A stretch of DNA of 64,000 nt from Adhaeribacter radiodurans (GTDB lineage: Bacteria; Bacteroidota; Bacteroidia; Cytophagales; Hymenobacteraceae). Numbering within the stretch: position 1 is the stretch's first letter; every line of letters begins with the position of its first letter. The translations under genes were made by a program, and so were the position numbers. A model generated the notes under the pieces. It had not been told where the DNA came from. It ran no database searches and saw only the letters and a program-made list of their open reading frames with translations. The stretch is from contig NZ_CP055153.1 in assembly GCF_014075995.1 (NCBI RefSeq), positions 4,216,001-4,280,000 of the forward strand, read 5' to 3'. Positions 1-8,615 of this stretch are shown here, piece by piece.

Positions 1-280
1 ATCCTACACCTAAACGCGAGTCGTCATCGTCGGTAGTATCGTAGGTTACCAATAAGGCTTTTTGCTGAGTCATTACGAGGCGGGCTCTGCGCAAGGCATC
101 GCCTTCCAGGCAGCCACCGCTAATGGCACCTGTTAATTCCCCTTCTTCGGTAACCAGCATACGGGCACCAGCTCGCCGGTACGCCGACCCTTCTACCTGT
201 ACTACTGTTGCTAAGGCGGTTTTCTTATTTAATTGGCGGGCTATTCCATAAGCCCGGACAATATCTTGTATCTCTTTCAT
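1..280 (-). CDS. XdhC/CoxI family protein, N-terminal part (cut by window edge)
   Basis: Only the first 93 codons lie in the window; the gene runs off the left edge. The reading frame starts at an ATG whose complement ends at 280 and opens MKEIQDIVRAYGIA. It carries two signatures of the XdhC/CoxI family: GSAYRRAGARM at about residues 31-41 and the Cys-containing GGCLEGD at about residues 55-61. Family members help insert or sulfurate the molybdenum cofactor of xanthine/CO dehydrogenase-type enzymes in the cytoplasm. No molybdenum enzyme is visible on this side, so the partner would lie further left. The family call is firm; the specific client is unknown. Confidence 0.85.
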   Translation of the reverse strand, partial: MKEIQDIVRAYGIARQLNKKTALATVVQVEGSAYRRAGARMLVTEEGELTGAISGGCLEGDALRRARLVMTQQKALLVTYDTTDDDDSRLGVG

Positions 281-502
281 GCAAATAATAGCTAATATAA
301 GCCATTAACGAAAGATTTACGCGCAAATAGGAAATAATTTACTACAAATAGGCATTTAGTTTTACTTGAATAGCCTAAAAGACAGGTTTATCTAGTTTAA
401 AACTTACCCTACAATAAACTTTAAAATCTGCGTATAACCCAAATTTTTCCGTTTGACTGTACTCCTTATACACAAGCAAGATAACAATTGCTTTAAGTTA
501 AT

Positions 503-528
503 AAGGGCAAGCTTAATTACTTGCCCTT
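503..528. terminator. Hairpin downstream of the metallophosphoesterase gene
   Basis: A perfect 9-bp inverted repeat (AAGGGCAAG, 8-nt loop, CTTGCCCTT) lies 10 nt past the stop of the minus-strand gene ending at 538. The T-run is weak on the minus strand, so it is a plausible rather than certain intrinsic terminator. Confidence 0.5.
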
Positions 529-537
529 GTTACTTTA

Positions 538-1332
538 TTATTCTTGCTGATTGGCTACTTCCTGAACGGCTGGTTCTGGTTTAAGTTCTACTTCGTACAG
601 GTAATAGGGCACCTCATACCCTTCGCGTTGCAATATTGGTTTGGCTACGTTAAATACTTTTACTCCCGCCGAAGTTTGGCCTTCTAATGTACCTACGTGT
701 GCGTGGCCATGAAAAGCAACCAATACTTGGCGCCGGTTAATGGGCTCTACCAAACGGGAGCAGCCCAGGTACGGGAAAATTTCGGGCGGTTCTCCTACTA
801 CGGTTTCTTTAATAGGCGCATAATGTAATACTACAATTTTAGGTATATCTACGTAATCTACATCTAAGTGCGCTAAAGCCCGATCAAGTTTTAACGCATC
901 ATCTACAGCTTCCTGCACGAAACTTTTAATCATGGGTTCGCCGAACATCGACAGCATGTGCTTATCAAAACCACCGCCAAAGCCCTTTATGCCTGCAAAA
1001 CCAATCCCGTGCAGTACTATCGACTGACCATCCAAAATATGCACGTTATCGTTTTCCAACATTTTTTTGATGGTTTTCTGCTGGTCGCGCTCGTAATCGT
1101 GATTACCCAATACCGCAATAATGGGAATAGTACAGGCTTTTAACTCTTGCGCTAATACTTCGGCTTCGGCTAGGTGCCCGGTATCGGTGAGGTCGCCGCA
1201 GAGCAATAAAATATCGGCTTGCGCCGAAACCGTCTGGAAATATTCTACCCATTTGCCCTGGTCAGTTTCTTTTACATGAATATCGCCCACGGCGGCAATC
1301 CGGACAGGATTTTGCTGCTTATTTTGTTCCAT
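538..1332 (-). CDS. Calcineurin-like metallophosphoesterase
   Basis: The 264-residue protein has the ordered metal-binding motifs of the calcineurin-like fold: GDIH near the N-terminus (about 16-19), CGDLTD (about 45-50), GNHDYE (about 76-81), an LHYAPI segment (about 168) and HGHAH (about 209-213). The enzyme should use a dinuclear metal centre to hydrolyse a phosphomonoester or phosphodiester in the cytoplasm; no signal peptide is seen. The C-terminal tail is Glu/Pro-rich and probably disordered. It lies 5 nt downstream of the nucleotidyltransferase-like gene on the same strand, so the two are almost certainly co-transcribed. The substrate cannot be read from sequence. Confidence 0.88.
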   Translation of the reverse strand: MEQNKQQNPVRIAAVGDIHVKETDQGKWVEYFQTVSAQADILLLCGDLTDTGHLAEAEVLAQELKACTIPIIAVLGNHDYERDQQKTIKKMLENDNVHILDGQSIVLHGIGFAGIKGFGGGFDKHMLSMFGEPMIKSFVQEAVDDALKLDRALAHLDVDYVDIPKIVVLHYAPIKETVVGEPPEIFPYLGCSRLVEPINRRQVLVAFHGHAHVGTLEGQTSAGVKVFNVAKPILQREGYEVPYYLYEVELKPEPAVQEVANQQE

Positions 1333-1337
1333 GTTGC

Positions 1338-2078
1338 TTAAACAGTTTTGATGGTAATTACTTTATACTCGGCATCCACAATATCGGTTCGGTATTGGGT
1401 CTGGTCGATAATAGGTCCGAGACAAACTTTTTCGACGGGTAACGGCAAATCAAACTGGCCTTTAGCTTTTTCTATTAAGGTATCGAACAGCCATTTGGGA
1501 ATAATATCGCGTTCCGTTGGATATACAAACTGGAAAAGTAAAACTTGAGCCAACAATAAATGCCAATGCTGTTCCAGCCGGGTCCAGATGCGGTTCCAAT
1601 CGAGTAAATGCCCGTGTTTTACAATAATATGGTTTACATCGGCACCATCGTAGCGCTCGCGGTTTTGAACGTAAACTTTACACCACAACAATTCTTCGGC
1701 CGGAATAAATTTTACCGGTACGCCGTACGCTTCGCCGGTTACGGCATGGTCAAACCAGGTATCATCTACAGTGCAAATATTATTTACCGTATTAAAAATT
1801 ATATCGATGTAATAATTATTTTTAAAAACTTTGGCTAACCAGCGTACATCCGTTAATTCAGTTGCAAAGCCATGCTCGGCAAAAAACTTTAAAATACGGG
1901 CATAGTCACCGGCTTTACAGAATAAATCCAAATCTTTTAAATCGCGGATAATACCGGTATATTGGCGTAAGGCGAGTCCCCCTCCTACTAAAAAAGGAAT
2001 TTCGCTTTCGGAGAGTAATCGTAATGCCTCCGCAAAAAAGTTATGCGCAACCGTTTGTAATTCGTCTTCTTGTATCAT
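1338..2078 (-). CDS. Nucleotidyltransferase-fold protein
   Basis: The protein has 246 residues from the chosen start MIQEDELQTV. A longer frame reaches 2144, but its first 22 codons look non-coding (Cys/Phe-rich). Near residue 30 it shows a GGGLALRQYTG glycine loop followed by RDLKDLDLF, the GG...DxD pattern of the nucleotidyltransferase superfamily (MNT/AbiEii-like). A later acidic residue in YYIDIIF may be the third catalytic Asp. The adjoining metallophosphoesterase starts 5 nt after this stop, suggesting a functional pair: one enzyme may add and the other remove a phosphate-containing group. An AbiEii-like toxin is possible but there is no AbiEi antitoxin beside it. Confidence 0.72.
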   Translation of the reverse strand: MIQEDELQTVAHNFFAEALRLLSESEIPFLVGGGLALRQYTGIIRDLKDLDLFCKAGDYARILKFFAEHGFATELTDVRWLAKVFKNNYYIDIIFNTVNNICTVDDTWFDHAVTGEAYGVPVKFIPAEELLWCKVYVQNRERYDGADVNHIIVKHGHLLDWNRIWTRLEQHWHLLLAQVLLFQFVYPTERDIIPKWLFDTLIEKAKGQFDLPLPVEKVCLGPIIDQTQYRTDIVDAEYKVITIKTV

Positions 2079-2356
2079 ATATTTTATTGAAAGCTCGCCT
2101 TTACCAAGCAAGAAAAAACACTTATAAAGTTTCTCTGTACACAATACCTCACTTCAAAATAAAGTAAAGTAGTACATTTACTTATTTCTGAAAGATTTGT
2201 TGTAGCCTGTTTCCCGGAAAAATTAAAATAAATACCCGCTACGTTTGAAATGGCGTAAACCGGTGGAATTTTACCTTTAATTTCGGATGTTTTGTTCCTT
2301 TACGTACTTTTATAGACCGGAATGGGTTATCCGAATTTTATCTATACTTATACCTT

Positions 2357-2890
2357 ATGAACAAAAAACGTATCGCCATTGATATGGACGAAGTTATTAC
2401 CGATTCTATTGGCCGCTTTATAGAACTTTATCAAAAAGAATTTAGGGAAGACCTTTCCAGTCTTCGTTTACCAGGTCGTAATTTAACTAACACAGTACCG
2501 CCCGAACGTTTAGATATTGTAAAACAGTACCCCCACCAACCCGATTTTTTTAAAGATTTAGACCCGATCGCCGATAGTTTGAAAGTAGTGGAGCAACTGC
2601 ATCAGCGCTACGAAGTTTTTATTACTACGGCTGCTTTAGAGTTTGAGCATTCGTTTACGCCTAAGTACAATTGGTTAAAAACACATTTACCTTTTATTAC
2701 CTGGAAAAATATTGTTTTTTGTGGCGATAAAAGTATTATCCGCGCCGATTACCTGCTCGACGACCTGGAACGTAACTTAAAAACTTTTACGGGTACAGGA
2801 CTACTTTTTACGGCTCCGCATAACGCACACGTTACCGGTTATACCCGCCTAAATAATTGGCAAGGAGTAGCGGCCTATTTTCTGGATTGA
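2357..2890 (+). CDS. 5'(3')-deoxyribonucleotidase-type HAD phosphatase
   Basis: The 177-residue cytosolic protein begins with the HAD nucleophile motif IAIDMDEVITDS (Asp9/Asp11 in DxDxV/T form). It has the second-motif Thr in FITTAAL near residue 93 and the C-terminal acidic pair in YLLDDLERNL near residue 134. Size and the start MNKKRIAIDMDE fit the NT5C/5'(3')-deoxyribonucleotidase family, which dephosphorylates (deoxy)nucleoside monophosphates in nucleotide-pool balance. It stands alone on the plus strand, divergent from the nucleotidyltransferase gene. A TACGTTTG sequence at 2240-2247 is a possible -7 box, but no properly spaced -33 element is visible. Confidence 0.85.
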   Translation: MNKKRIAIDMDEVITDSIGRFIELYQKEFREDLSSLRLPGRNLTNTVPPERLDIVKQYPHQPDFFKDLDPIADSLKVVEQLHQRYEVFITTAALEFEHSFTPKYNWLKTHLPFITWKNIVFCGDKSIIRADYLLDDLERNLKTFTGTGLLFTAPHNAHVTGYTRLNNWQGVAAYFLD

Positions 2891-3059
2891 TATATCCGCC
2901 AATTTAGAGCTTGTATTTTGCTTGGTTTTCTTCTCTTGTTATTATTCTAAAATCTGTTTGAAATAAAGTAAAAGAAGAAGAACAGTTGATTGATTATTCA
3001 ATTAACTTACTGGTATTTAAAGGATATGAATCTAAAATTTATAAATCCTACTTACTTCT

Positions 3060-4151
3060 ATGCTAGCTGCTCTATTGAGAAAGTTATTTCTGATTCTGGT
3101 AATTACAGTTAAAATGACAATGCCGGTCTTTAGCCAAACGACTTACGCCGAAAAATTAGGTTATAAAAAAGGCGAACGAGTACTGATCCTACACGTCGAC
3201 GATGCTGGTATGTCGTACGACTCTAACGAGGGGGCTATTCAGGCTTTGGAAAAAGGGGTAGCTAATTCGGTTAGTGTGATGATGCCTTGCCCTTGGGTAC
3301 CTGGTTTTGTAAATTACCTGAAGCAACACCCCCAGGTAGATGCCGGCTTGCATTTAACTTTAACTTCAGAATGGAAAAACTACCGCTGGCCTCCCCTTGC
3401 CGGTACGGTTGGCACCCCTACCTTAATAGACACCGAAGGCGCTTTATGGCCGAGCGTAGGCGATGTGGTACAGCACGCTAAAGCCGAGGAAGTAGAAATC
3501 GAAATCCGAGCCCAGCTTGCCCGGGCCCGGAGCATGGGCTTTCAGCCTACTCACCTGGATTCGCACATGGGAACCCTGTTTGCTTCGCCTGCTTTTTTAG
3601 AACGTTACATCAAAGTTGGAGTCGAAAATAAAATTCCAGTTATGCTGCCCGGTGGCCATAATACTTTATTAGTACAACAACTTAAAAACGAAGCCATTGC
3701 CGAATTAAAAAGCCAGGGTAAATATCAAGGAGGAATGTCGGTGCCAACTCCTGCTATTGCCATGCAGGCAAAAGCCCTAGGCGAAAAAGTATGGCAAGCG
3801 GGCTTACCCGTACTCGACGATTTACACAATACCAGTTATGGCTGGCAACTACCCGCTACTACTCCCGTTACACCCGAGAACCTGCGGCAATTTAAAGTAC
3901 AACAATATATAGCTGGCTTAAAGGCTTTAAAACCGGGCGTTACCATGATGATTATGCATTGCACGGCTCCTACCGAAGTATTCTAGCATATTACTAATTC
4001 GGGACCGACTCGCCACGGCGATCTGCTGGCTATGCTAGACCCAAGTTTACGGAAATCGCTTCAGGACGAAAAAATTGTACTTACCACCTGGCGGGAACTC
4101 ATGCAACGCCGGTCTCAAGTTGCCAATAACAAATTGGAACAGAAACGATAA
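3060..4151 (+). pseudogene. ChbG/HpnK-type (YdjC-like) deacetylase interrupted by an in-frame TAG
   Basis: The frame opens with a signal peptide ending near VFSQ and reads a carbohydrate deacetylase of the ChbG/HpnK (YdjC) fold: HVDDAGMS (metal-binding His-Asp-Asp, about 44-51), AGLHLTLTSEW, THLDSHMG (about 168-175) and MIMHCTAPTEVF. A TAG at 3984-3986 then stops translation. The same frame continues without another stop for 54 codons (HITNSGPTRHGDLLAMLDPS... to TAA at 4149-4151) with coding character typical of the family's C-terminus. A CAG-to-TAG change would explain it. The truncated 308-residue product lacks the final strand and helix. This is either a real nonsense mutation, a sequencing error, or tolerated truncation. 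Confidence 0.85.
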
Positions 4152-4170
4152 GTATACCGGAAAATAAATA

Positions 4171-4200
4171 AAAAGGGACGGCCATTGAGCCGTCCCTTTT
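4171..4200. terminator. Bidirectional terminator
   Basis: A perfect 12-bp stem (AAAAGGGACGGC / GCCGTCCCTTTT) with a 6-nt loop is flanked by T-rich sequence on both strands. It sits between the convergent deacetylase pseudogene and the T9SS gene at 4224-7802 and should stop transcripts from both. Confidence 0.9.
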
Positions 4201-4223
4201 TTATAATAAATTCAGCATCAAAT

Positions 4224-7200
4224 CTATTCCAGTACAATTCTGGTTTGCTTTTGGCCGGAAGAACCTTGGGCTTTCAGAATGTAAATACCTGGTTTTATGG
4301 TTTTAGTAACCAACAATTCCGCCGAAGTACTTCCCTGCGCATCCATAGTTACCGTTTTGGCCTGGTATAATTGGCCAAAAGTATCGTACAAACTTAGGGT
4401 AACAGATTCTTGTTTACTAAATCCCGTTAAATCCGCGTAAATTTTTGATCCTATTGGGTTAGGATTTGGATAAACTTTAAGAGTTTGATTAACATTATTT
4501 ACCACTTTGCTTATGGTAGAAGATACAGAATCAACCAAAGAACCAATGGAAGTAGTATCACTGCCTTCGTACACAATACCTAAGCCGTACAACTCTACCG
4601 AAACCGTTTGATCTTTCTTTTTCTTGTTACTTACCGCTTCTAACTTTGCCTTTTTAAAGCCTTTTGAGGTTGGATAAAACGCCACATTAAAGGTTACCGA
4701 GCTGTTCTTGCGAATTTTTATTGGTTTATTTGGTTTTGCATCCGGCTCACCAATCATCCGGAACTCACCCGCATTTTCGCCAGTAATGCCTAAGCCTTTC
4801 AACTTTAGGTTTCCCCGTCCGGTGTTGGAAATAGTTACGGCGTGTAAGGTTACTTTCGACAAATCCGGTAAATCAGAGTCATCGTCTTTGTCCTTGTCCT
4901 TGTCTTTATCTTTATCCTTGCCCTTATCTTCGTCTTTGTCTTTGTCTTTGTCCTTATCCTTATCTTTGTCCTTGTCTTTGTCTTTGTCCTTGTCTTTCTT
5001 AGCCATAGTAGCTTGGTTCAAAGAAGTTGTAATCTGGGATACAGCTGTTTGCGTTACTCCCACCACTTCGGTAGCCGTAATTTTTTCGGGAAAAGCAGAT
5101 GCAAATCCTTCGTCATCGGAAATGCTGCTCACACGTAATAAGGTAATTTGAGAAGTTCTATCGGGTATGTTGTTCCAGTTGAATTCAATCACGTATAAGT
5201 TACCTGTTTTTACATCTTCCACAACATCTAGGGGGTTAATAAAGCCCGACATCCCCACCAAGCCACTGGTGCCTGCACCGGTATAAGAATCATCAATATT
5301 GTATTCACTGTCGGCACTGCCTTTTACCACCGAACCTGGCTCTAAAACAATTATATCGCCCCCACCACTAAAGCGACATACCAGTATTTTACCTTTCAGA
5401 GCCCCATTAAAGGCATTACTCTTGTATTCAATGGCGCCATTCGGGGAGCGGTTCAATTCAAAGTTAAAGGCTGCTCCCCGGTAGTTTTTATCTGACCCAA
5501 TAGTGCTAGGGTATTTAGGATTGTCTTTGTACCCCCGGTTGGCTACGTATTCTCCCCGTAATGGATTAGGATGACCGTAATAGCCTTTTGGTTTAATGCG
5601 GAATAGCCAATCGTTTTGCACCTGCACACCTGAAGTAGCGGGTATAGTTGGTCCGCTGTAAAAGGTACCATCCGGCCGACGGGTTCCGGCTACCGAAGGT
5701 GGCGTGCTGCCACCCGCCGCCGAGCCGTTAGCTGGTGCGTAAAGTTGGCCGTTGCTATGCCACACCAAATCGTAAGCATTCCGGACACCAGAAGCATAAA
5801 TAGTCAGTGGTGCATTTGCAGCGTACGGATTATAAGTACCATCCGAAAACCGCAACTGCGTTGAGGTAGCTTTATTAATTAAACTTTGGTTAGAAGTAGT
5901 TTTAGCGTCTAAAGTAGAGCTGCCTAATTTTACTAAATCCAAGCGCAACACCGTTCCCGATAATAAACTTTCGTTCCGTTGCCAGGATCCATCTAAAGCA
6001 CCCATCGAGCTATTACTTCCCTGCGCTATATACAAGGCTTTATCCGGACCAAAAACCAAACTATTTACTAAATGATCTTTAGCCGAGCGGGGCAAGTTCT
6101 TTACTAGTAAGCGTTCGGTAGAAAGAGTAGAACCTGTTAATTTAGAAATTTTACCATCAAAAATGGGTGCGCCTTCTAACCCGGAAGAACAATGCGAAAC
6201 ATAGGCAATCAGGTTACTAGCCGTAGAAGCCGGATCAAACACTAATCCTACAGCGGTCCGGTTCCCGTACTTGCCTACTAAAGTATTTATAGTAGTTAAA
6301 TTACTTAAGGTACCATTCGTATGATTAATCGTAAAACGCTCAATTTTTCCATCCAGGCGTAAGGCATAAAACTTATCATCTGGCCCGATTACTAAAGAAG
6401 AATACTTTTTACCTTGGGTTCCAGGAATGGGTACTTTAGTAAACTCCACTGATAAACGATCCGTTGGTTCAATGGCAGCACCGGTAGTAAAAGTAGCCGT
6501 ATACGGAATAAAGGCAGCTCCACTATAAGATTTAACGCCCTCCGTAACCATAAACTTATATGTAGTATTTCCTTCTAAAGCAAAAGTAGGCGAAAAACTA
6601 ATAGCATCTCCGCCACCGGTACCTTGTACAACTCCTGCTACCTGGGTGGTAGAAGTACCTACCACTTTTAATAGTTTTACGGTGCTGCTGGTAATGGTAC
6701 TATTATTTACCCCGCCTTTATAATTAGTTACAGTTGGCACAAACAAGTTATTGGCCGCAATACTGGAGGTGTTTACGCTTACATTGGTAGCACCTTTTGC
6801 CGGAGTAGAAGAAATTACGTAAGGACGAGGGGCACTTACCTTAACCTGAACAGTAAAAGTACCAGCAGTATAACCAGTAGCCACTGCTTTAACGGTTGCC
6901 TTATACGTACCCACCACCAGATTTTGAGCATTAGCATAATTAAAAGTTACATTCGGTTCGGTGCCCGTATGCGTTTTATTAAATGTTAACCAGTTGTTGC
7001 CATTTGCGCTGTATACGGCCGATAGTGTATACTGAACGCTTTTATTACCGGTGTTGCTTAAGTCTAAAGAAAACGTTTTATTCGCCGTAGAACTACCTTT
7101 TTCAATGGTAACTATTTGTTCATTGGCCGACCAATAAGTAATAGGTCCAGTAGTAACCGGCACAATCCGGGCCGAGTTAATTTTGGTGTTGGTTCCGCCA

Positions 7201-7802
7201 TCGGCATCAATGGTTAAGTTGCCATCGGTAACGCTTACCCGTACCGTGCCAGATTTAAAGCGGGTACTGGCGCCAACTGCTCCGGTAGGCACAAATTTAT
7301 CAATGGCCGTAGCCCCTTCTACATTTAAACTATGTCTTTCCGGGAAAGAATAAACACCGGCATCTCCCGCCGAAACAGTTACATCATAAATTCCTTTCGG
7401 CACTTTTACTTCCCAGTAACCTTCGGCTTTAGTACCATCAAAAGGACCCACAATATCATTTGATTGCATGTGCACCAAGGTAGCTTGTAGTACATTAGAA
7501 GGTTTATTCCGATCACGTCCGTTACCCGGAGTAGTACCACCAACGGAAATATTCAACAAGCTGTTATCCGAACTTTTCTTCCAGCCATAGGTCAATTTAC
7601 TGCCCTGATTGGACCCCGTCCGAAGACCATAAGCTTGACCATAATCCCGGACCCAACCACTTGGCGGTACCGTTGATGGGTTTTGGAAGTTAACCTGAAT
7701 AGTTTGAGCAAAGCCGGGTAGACCAATGACTATTCCAATTAGTAGCAATACTTGTTTAAAGGAGCGAACAACCAGAAGCAGAGGAGTGTAATTTTTTTTC
7801 AT
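4224..7802 (-). CDS. Giant T9SS-secreted protein with malectin-like, Ig-like and sugar-dehydrogenase-like propeller domains
   Basis: The 1192-residue protein has a signal peptide ending near GFAQ (residue 33). In order it holds: a malectin/carbohydrate-binding-like domain (about 34-215), a beta-sandwich (about 223-323), a Big_5/SbsA-type Ig-like domain (about 327-441), and a PQQ glucose/sorbosone-dehydrogenase-like beta-propeller (about 448-905, e.g. SLVIGPDDKFYALRLDG, HLVNSLVFGPDKALYIAQGS). These are followed by an almost pure Lys-Asp tract (about 933-973), a Hydin/ASH-like domain (HAVTISNTGRGNLKL) and a T9SS type A sorting domain (about 1108-1192, from LKVYPNPNP). It is predicted to be cell-surface attached or released and to bind or oxidise sugars. 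PQQ binding is not proven. It is a tandem paralogue of the gene at 8616-12581. Confidence 0.88.
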   Translation of the reverse strand: MKKNYTPLLLVVRSFKQVLLLIGIVIGLPGFAQTIQVNFQNPSTVPPSGWVRDYGQAYGLRTGSNQGSKLTYGWKKSSDNSLLNISVGGTTPGNGRDRNKPSNVLQATLVHMQSNDIVGPFDGTKAEGYWEVKVPKGIYDVTVSAGDAGVYSFPERHSLNVEGATAIDKFVPTGAVGASTRFKSGTVRVSVTDGNLTIDADGGTNTKINSARIVPVTTGPITYWSANEQIVTIEKGSSTANKTFSLDLSNTGNKSVQYTLSAVYSANGNNWLTFNKTHTGTEPNVTFNYANAQNLVVGTYKATVKAVATGYTAGTFTVQVKVSAPRPYVISSTPAKGATNVSVNTSSIAANNLFVPTVTNYKGGVNNSTITSSTVKLLKVVGTSTTQVAGVVQGTGGGDAISFSPTFALEGNTTYKFMVTEGVKSYSGAAFIPYTATFTTGAAIEPTDRLSVEFTKVPIPGTQGKKYSSLVIGPDDKFYALRLDGKIERFTINHTNGTLSNLTTINTLVGKYGNRTAVGLVFDPASTASNLIAYVSHCSSGLEGAPIFDGKISKLTGSTLSTERLLVKNLPRSAKDHLVNSLVFGPDKALYIAQGSNSSMGALDGSWQRNESLLSGTVLRLDLVKLGSSTLDAKTTSNQSLINKATSTQLRFSDGTYNPYAANAPLTIYASGVRNAYDLVWHSNGQLYAPANGSAAGGSTPPSVAGTRRPDGTFYSGPTIPATSGVQVQNDWLFRIKPKGYYGHPNPLRGEYVANRGYKDNPKYPSTIGSDKNYRGAAFNFELNRSPNGAIEYKSNAFNGALKGKILVCRFSGGGDIIVLEPGSVVKGSADSEYNIDDSYTGAGTSGLVGMSGFINPLDVVEDVKTGNLYVIEFNWNNIPDRTSQITLLRVSSISDDEGFASAFPEKITATEVVGVTQTAVSQITTSLNQATMAKKDKDKDKDKDKDKDKDKDKDKDEDKGKDKDKDKDKDKDDDSDLPDLSKVTLHAVTISNTGRGNLKLKGLGITGENAGEFRMIGEPDAKPNKPIKIRKNSSVTFNVAFYPTSKGFKKAKLEAVSNKKKKDQTVSVELYGLGIVYEGSDTTSIGSLVDSVSSTISKVVNNVNQTLKVYPNPNPIGSKIYADLTGFSKQESVTLSLYDTFGQLYQAKTVTMDAQGSTSAELLVTKTIKPGIYILKAQGSSGQKQTRIVLE
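4884..5003 (-). repeat. Lys-Asp hexanucleotide repeat tract within the T9SS protein gene
   Basis: On the coding (minus) strand, units of AAGGAC/AAAGAC/AAAGAT repeat for about 120 bp, encoding alternating Lys-Asp with rare Glu or Gly interruptions. The wobble positions vary between units, so the tract is not a perfect microsatellite and has probably been kept by selection on the protein. It forms a charged linker between the propeller and the Hydin-like domain. Confidence 0.95.
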
Positions 7803-8562
7803 TTTAAAAATTTAATAAGATTTTTTACTTGTACAAAAGATAAAGATGCCTTTCTTGACTTCAGCCAAATGTAGTAGAAAGATTTACTAAGCATAAAAGA
7901 GGGGGACATACTAGCAGAAAGGAGTGGCGCACGGAGAGCTTCATTTAATAAGACTTAAATAAGACTTCCTACTTCTTCTCTGATTTTTTAAAATAGCAGT
8001 TAAAACGTTAATGTATTCTGAGAACATTATTATTTAATACTATATAAAATTAAAATAATACAGTTTATTAAGTTAATATTAACGACATATACCTAAAATT
8101 AGTTCTGTATACTTAGTTAAATTATATATCCATTTTATATAAGTTATATTTTATAATTCCATTTACAGGTTACCTTATTTCCGCGGTAAGCTTTCTTTAA
8201 ATATTATTTTATAAATTGTTTAACACCAAACTTTTTCTAAACTGTAGTGGGTGTAGGTAACTCACGCTTTTTAATTTATTGAAAGGAGGGCTTTTATTAT
8301 TAGAAAATCAGAATTGATGAAATAAGGCCAGATAGTAGTTTTACTATTTTGAAGCTTCTAAAGGTGGAGATGGTAGAGCGCCTTATTTGACTTTGATATA
8401 GGATAAGAAAATCTGTTTTCGGCATTAAAGCAGAACCAGTAAAAACATTTACTAAAATCTCTTATTTAAATACAAATTATCTAATCACTGAAATTAAAAC
8501 AGAAACGTTCAAGGTATTAAGAAAATTAATTTCTTCGAAATCTTCCATTAAGATTGATTTAT
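7803..8562. other. Long AT-rich intergenic region between the two T9SS paralogues
   Basis: No convincing ORF is present. It holds the upstream region of the minus-strand gene ending at 7802. A CATACTAG octamer at 7909-7916 lies about 110 nt upstream of that start; the same octamer occurs at a similar distance upstream of the paralogue (12679-12686), so it may be a shared control site. The rest is very AT-rich with no recognised structure. Confidence 0.5.
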
Positions 8563-8564
8563 AA

Positions 8565-8593
8565 AAAAGGGAACGATGTTCTCGCTCCCTTTT
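8565..8593 (-). terminator. Terminator of the upstream T9SS paralogue
   Basis: On the minus strand a 12-bp stem (AAAAGGGAGCGA / TCGTTCCCTTTT, one G-U pair) with a 5-nt loop is followed by T residues. It lies 23 nt past the stop at 8616. The stem is weaker on the plus strand because the wobble becomes an A-C mismatch. Confidence 0.8.
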
Positions 8594-8615
8594 GAACAAT
8601 AACTTTAAATTTTAA

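Noticed and set aside
1338-2078. Abortive-infection AbiEii-type toxin
   Set aside because: The nucleotidyltransferase motif is compatible, but no AbiEi-like antitoxin is adjacent and the partner is a metallophosphoesterase, so a defence system is not supported.
4708-5151. 147-codon plus-strand ORF rich in Ser-Leu
   Set aside because: It is the complement of the Lys-Asp repeat region of the real minus-strand gene; the Ser-Leu run is a shadow of that tract.
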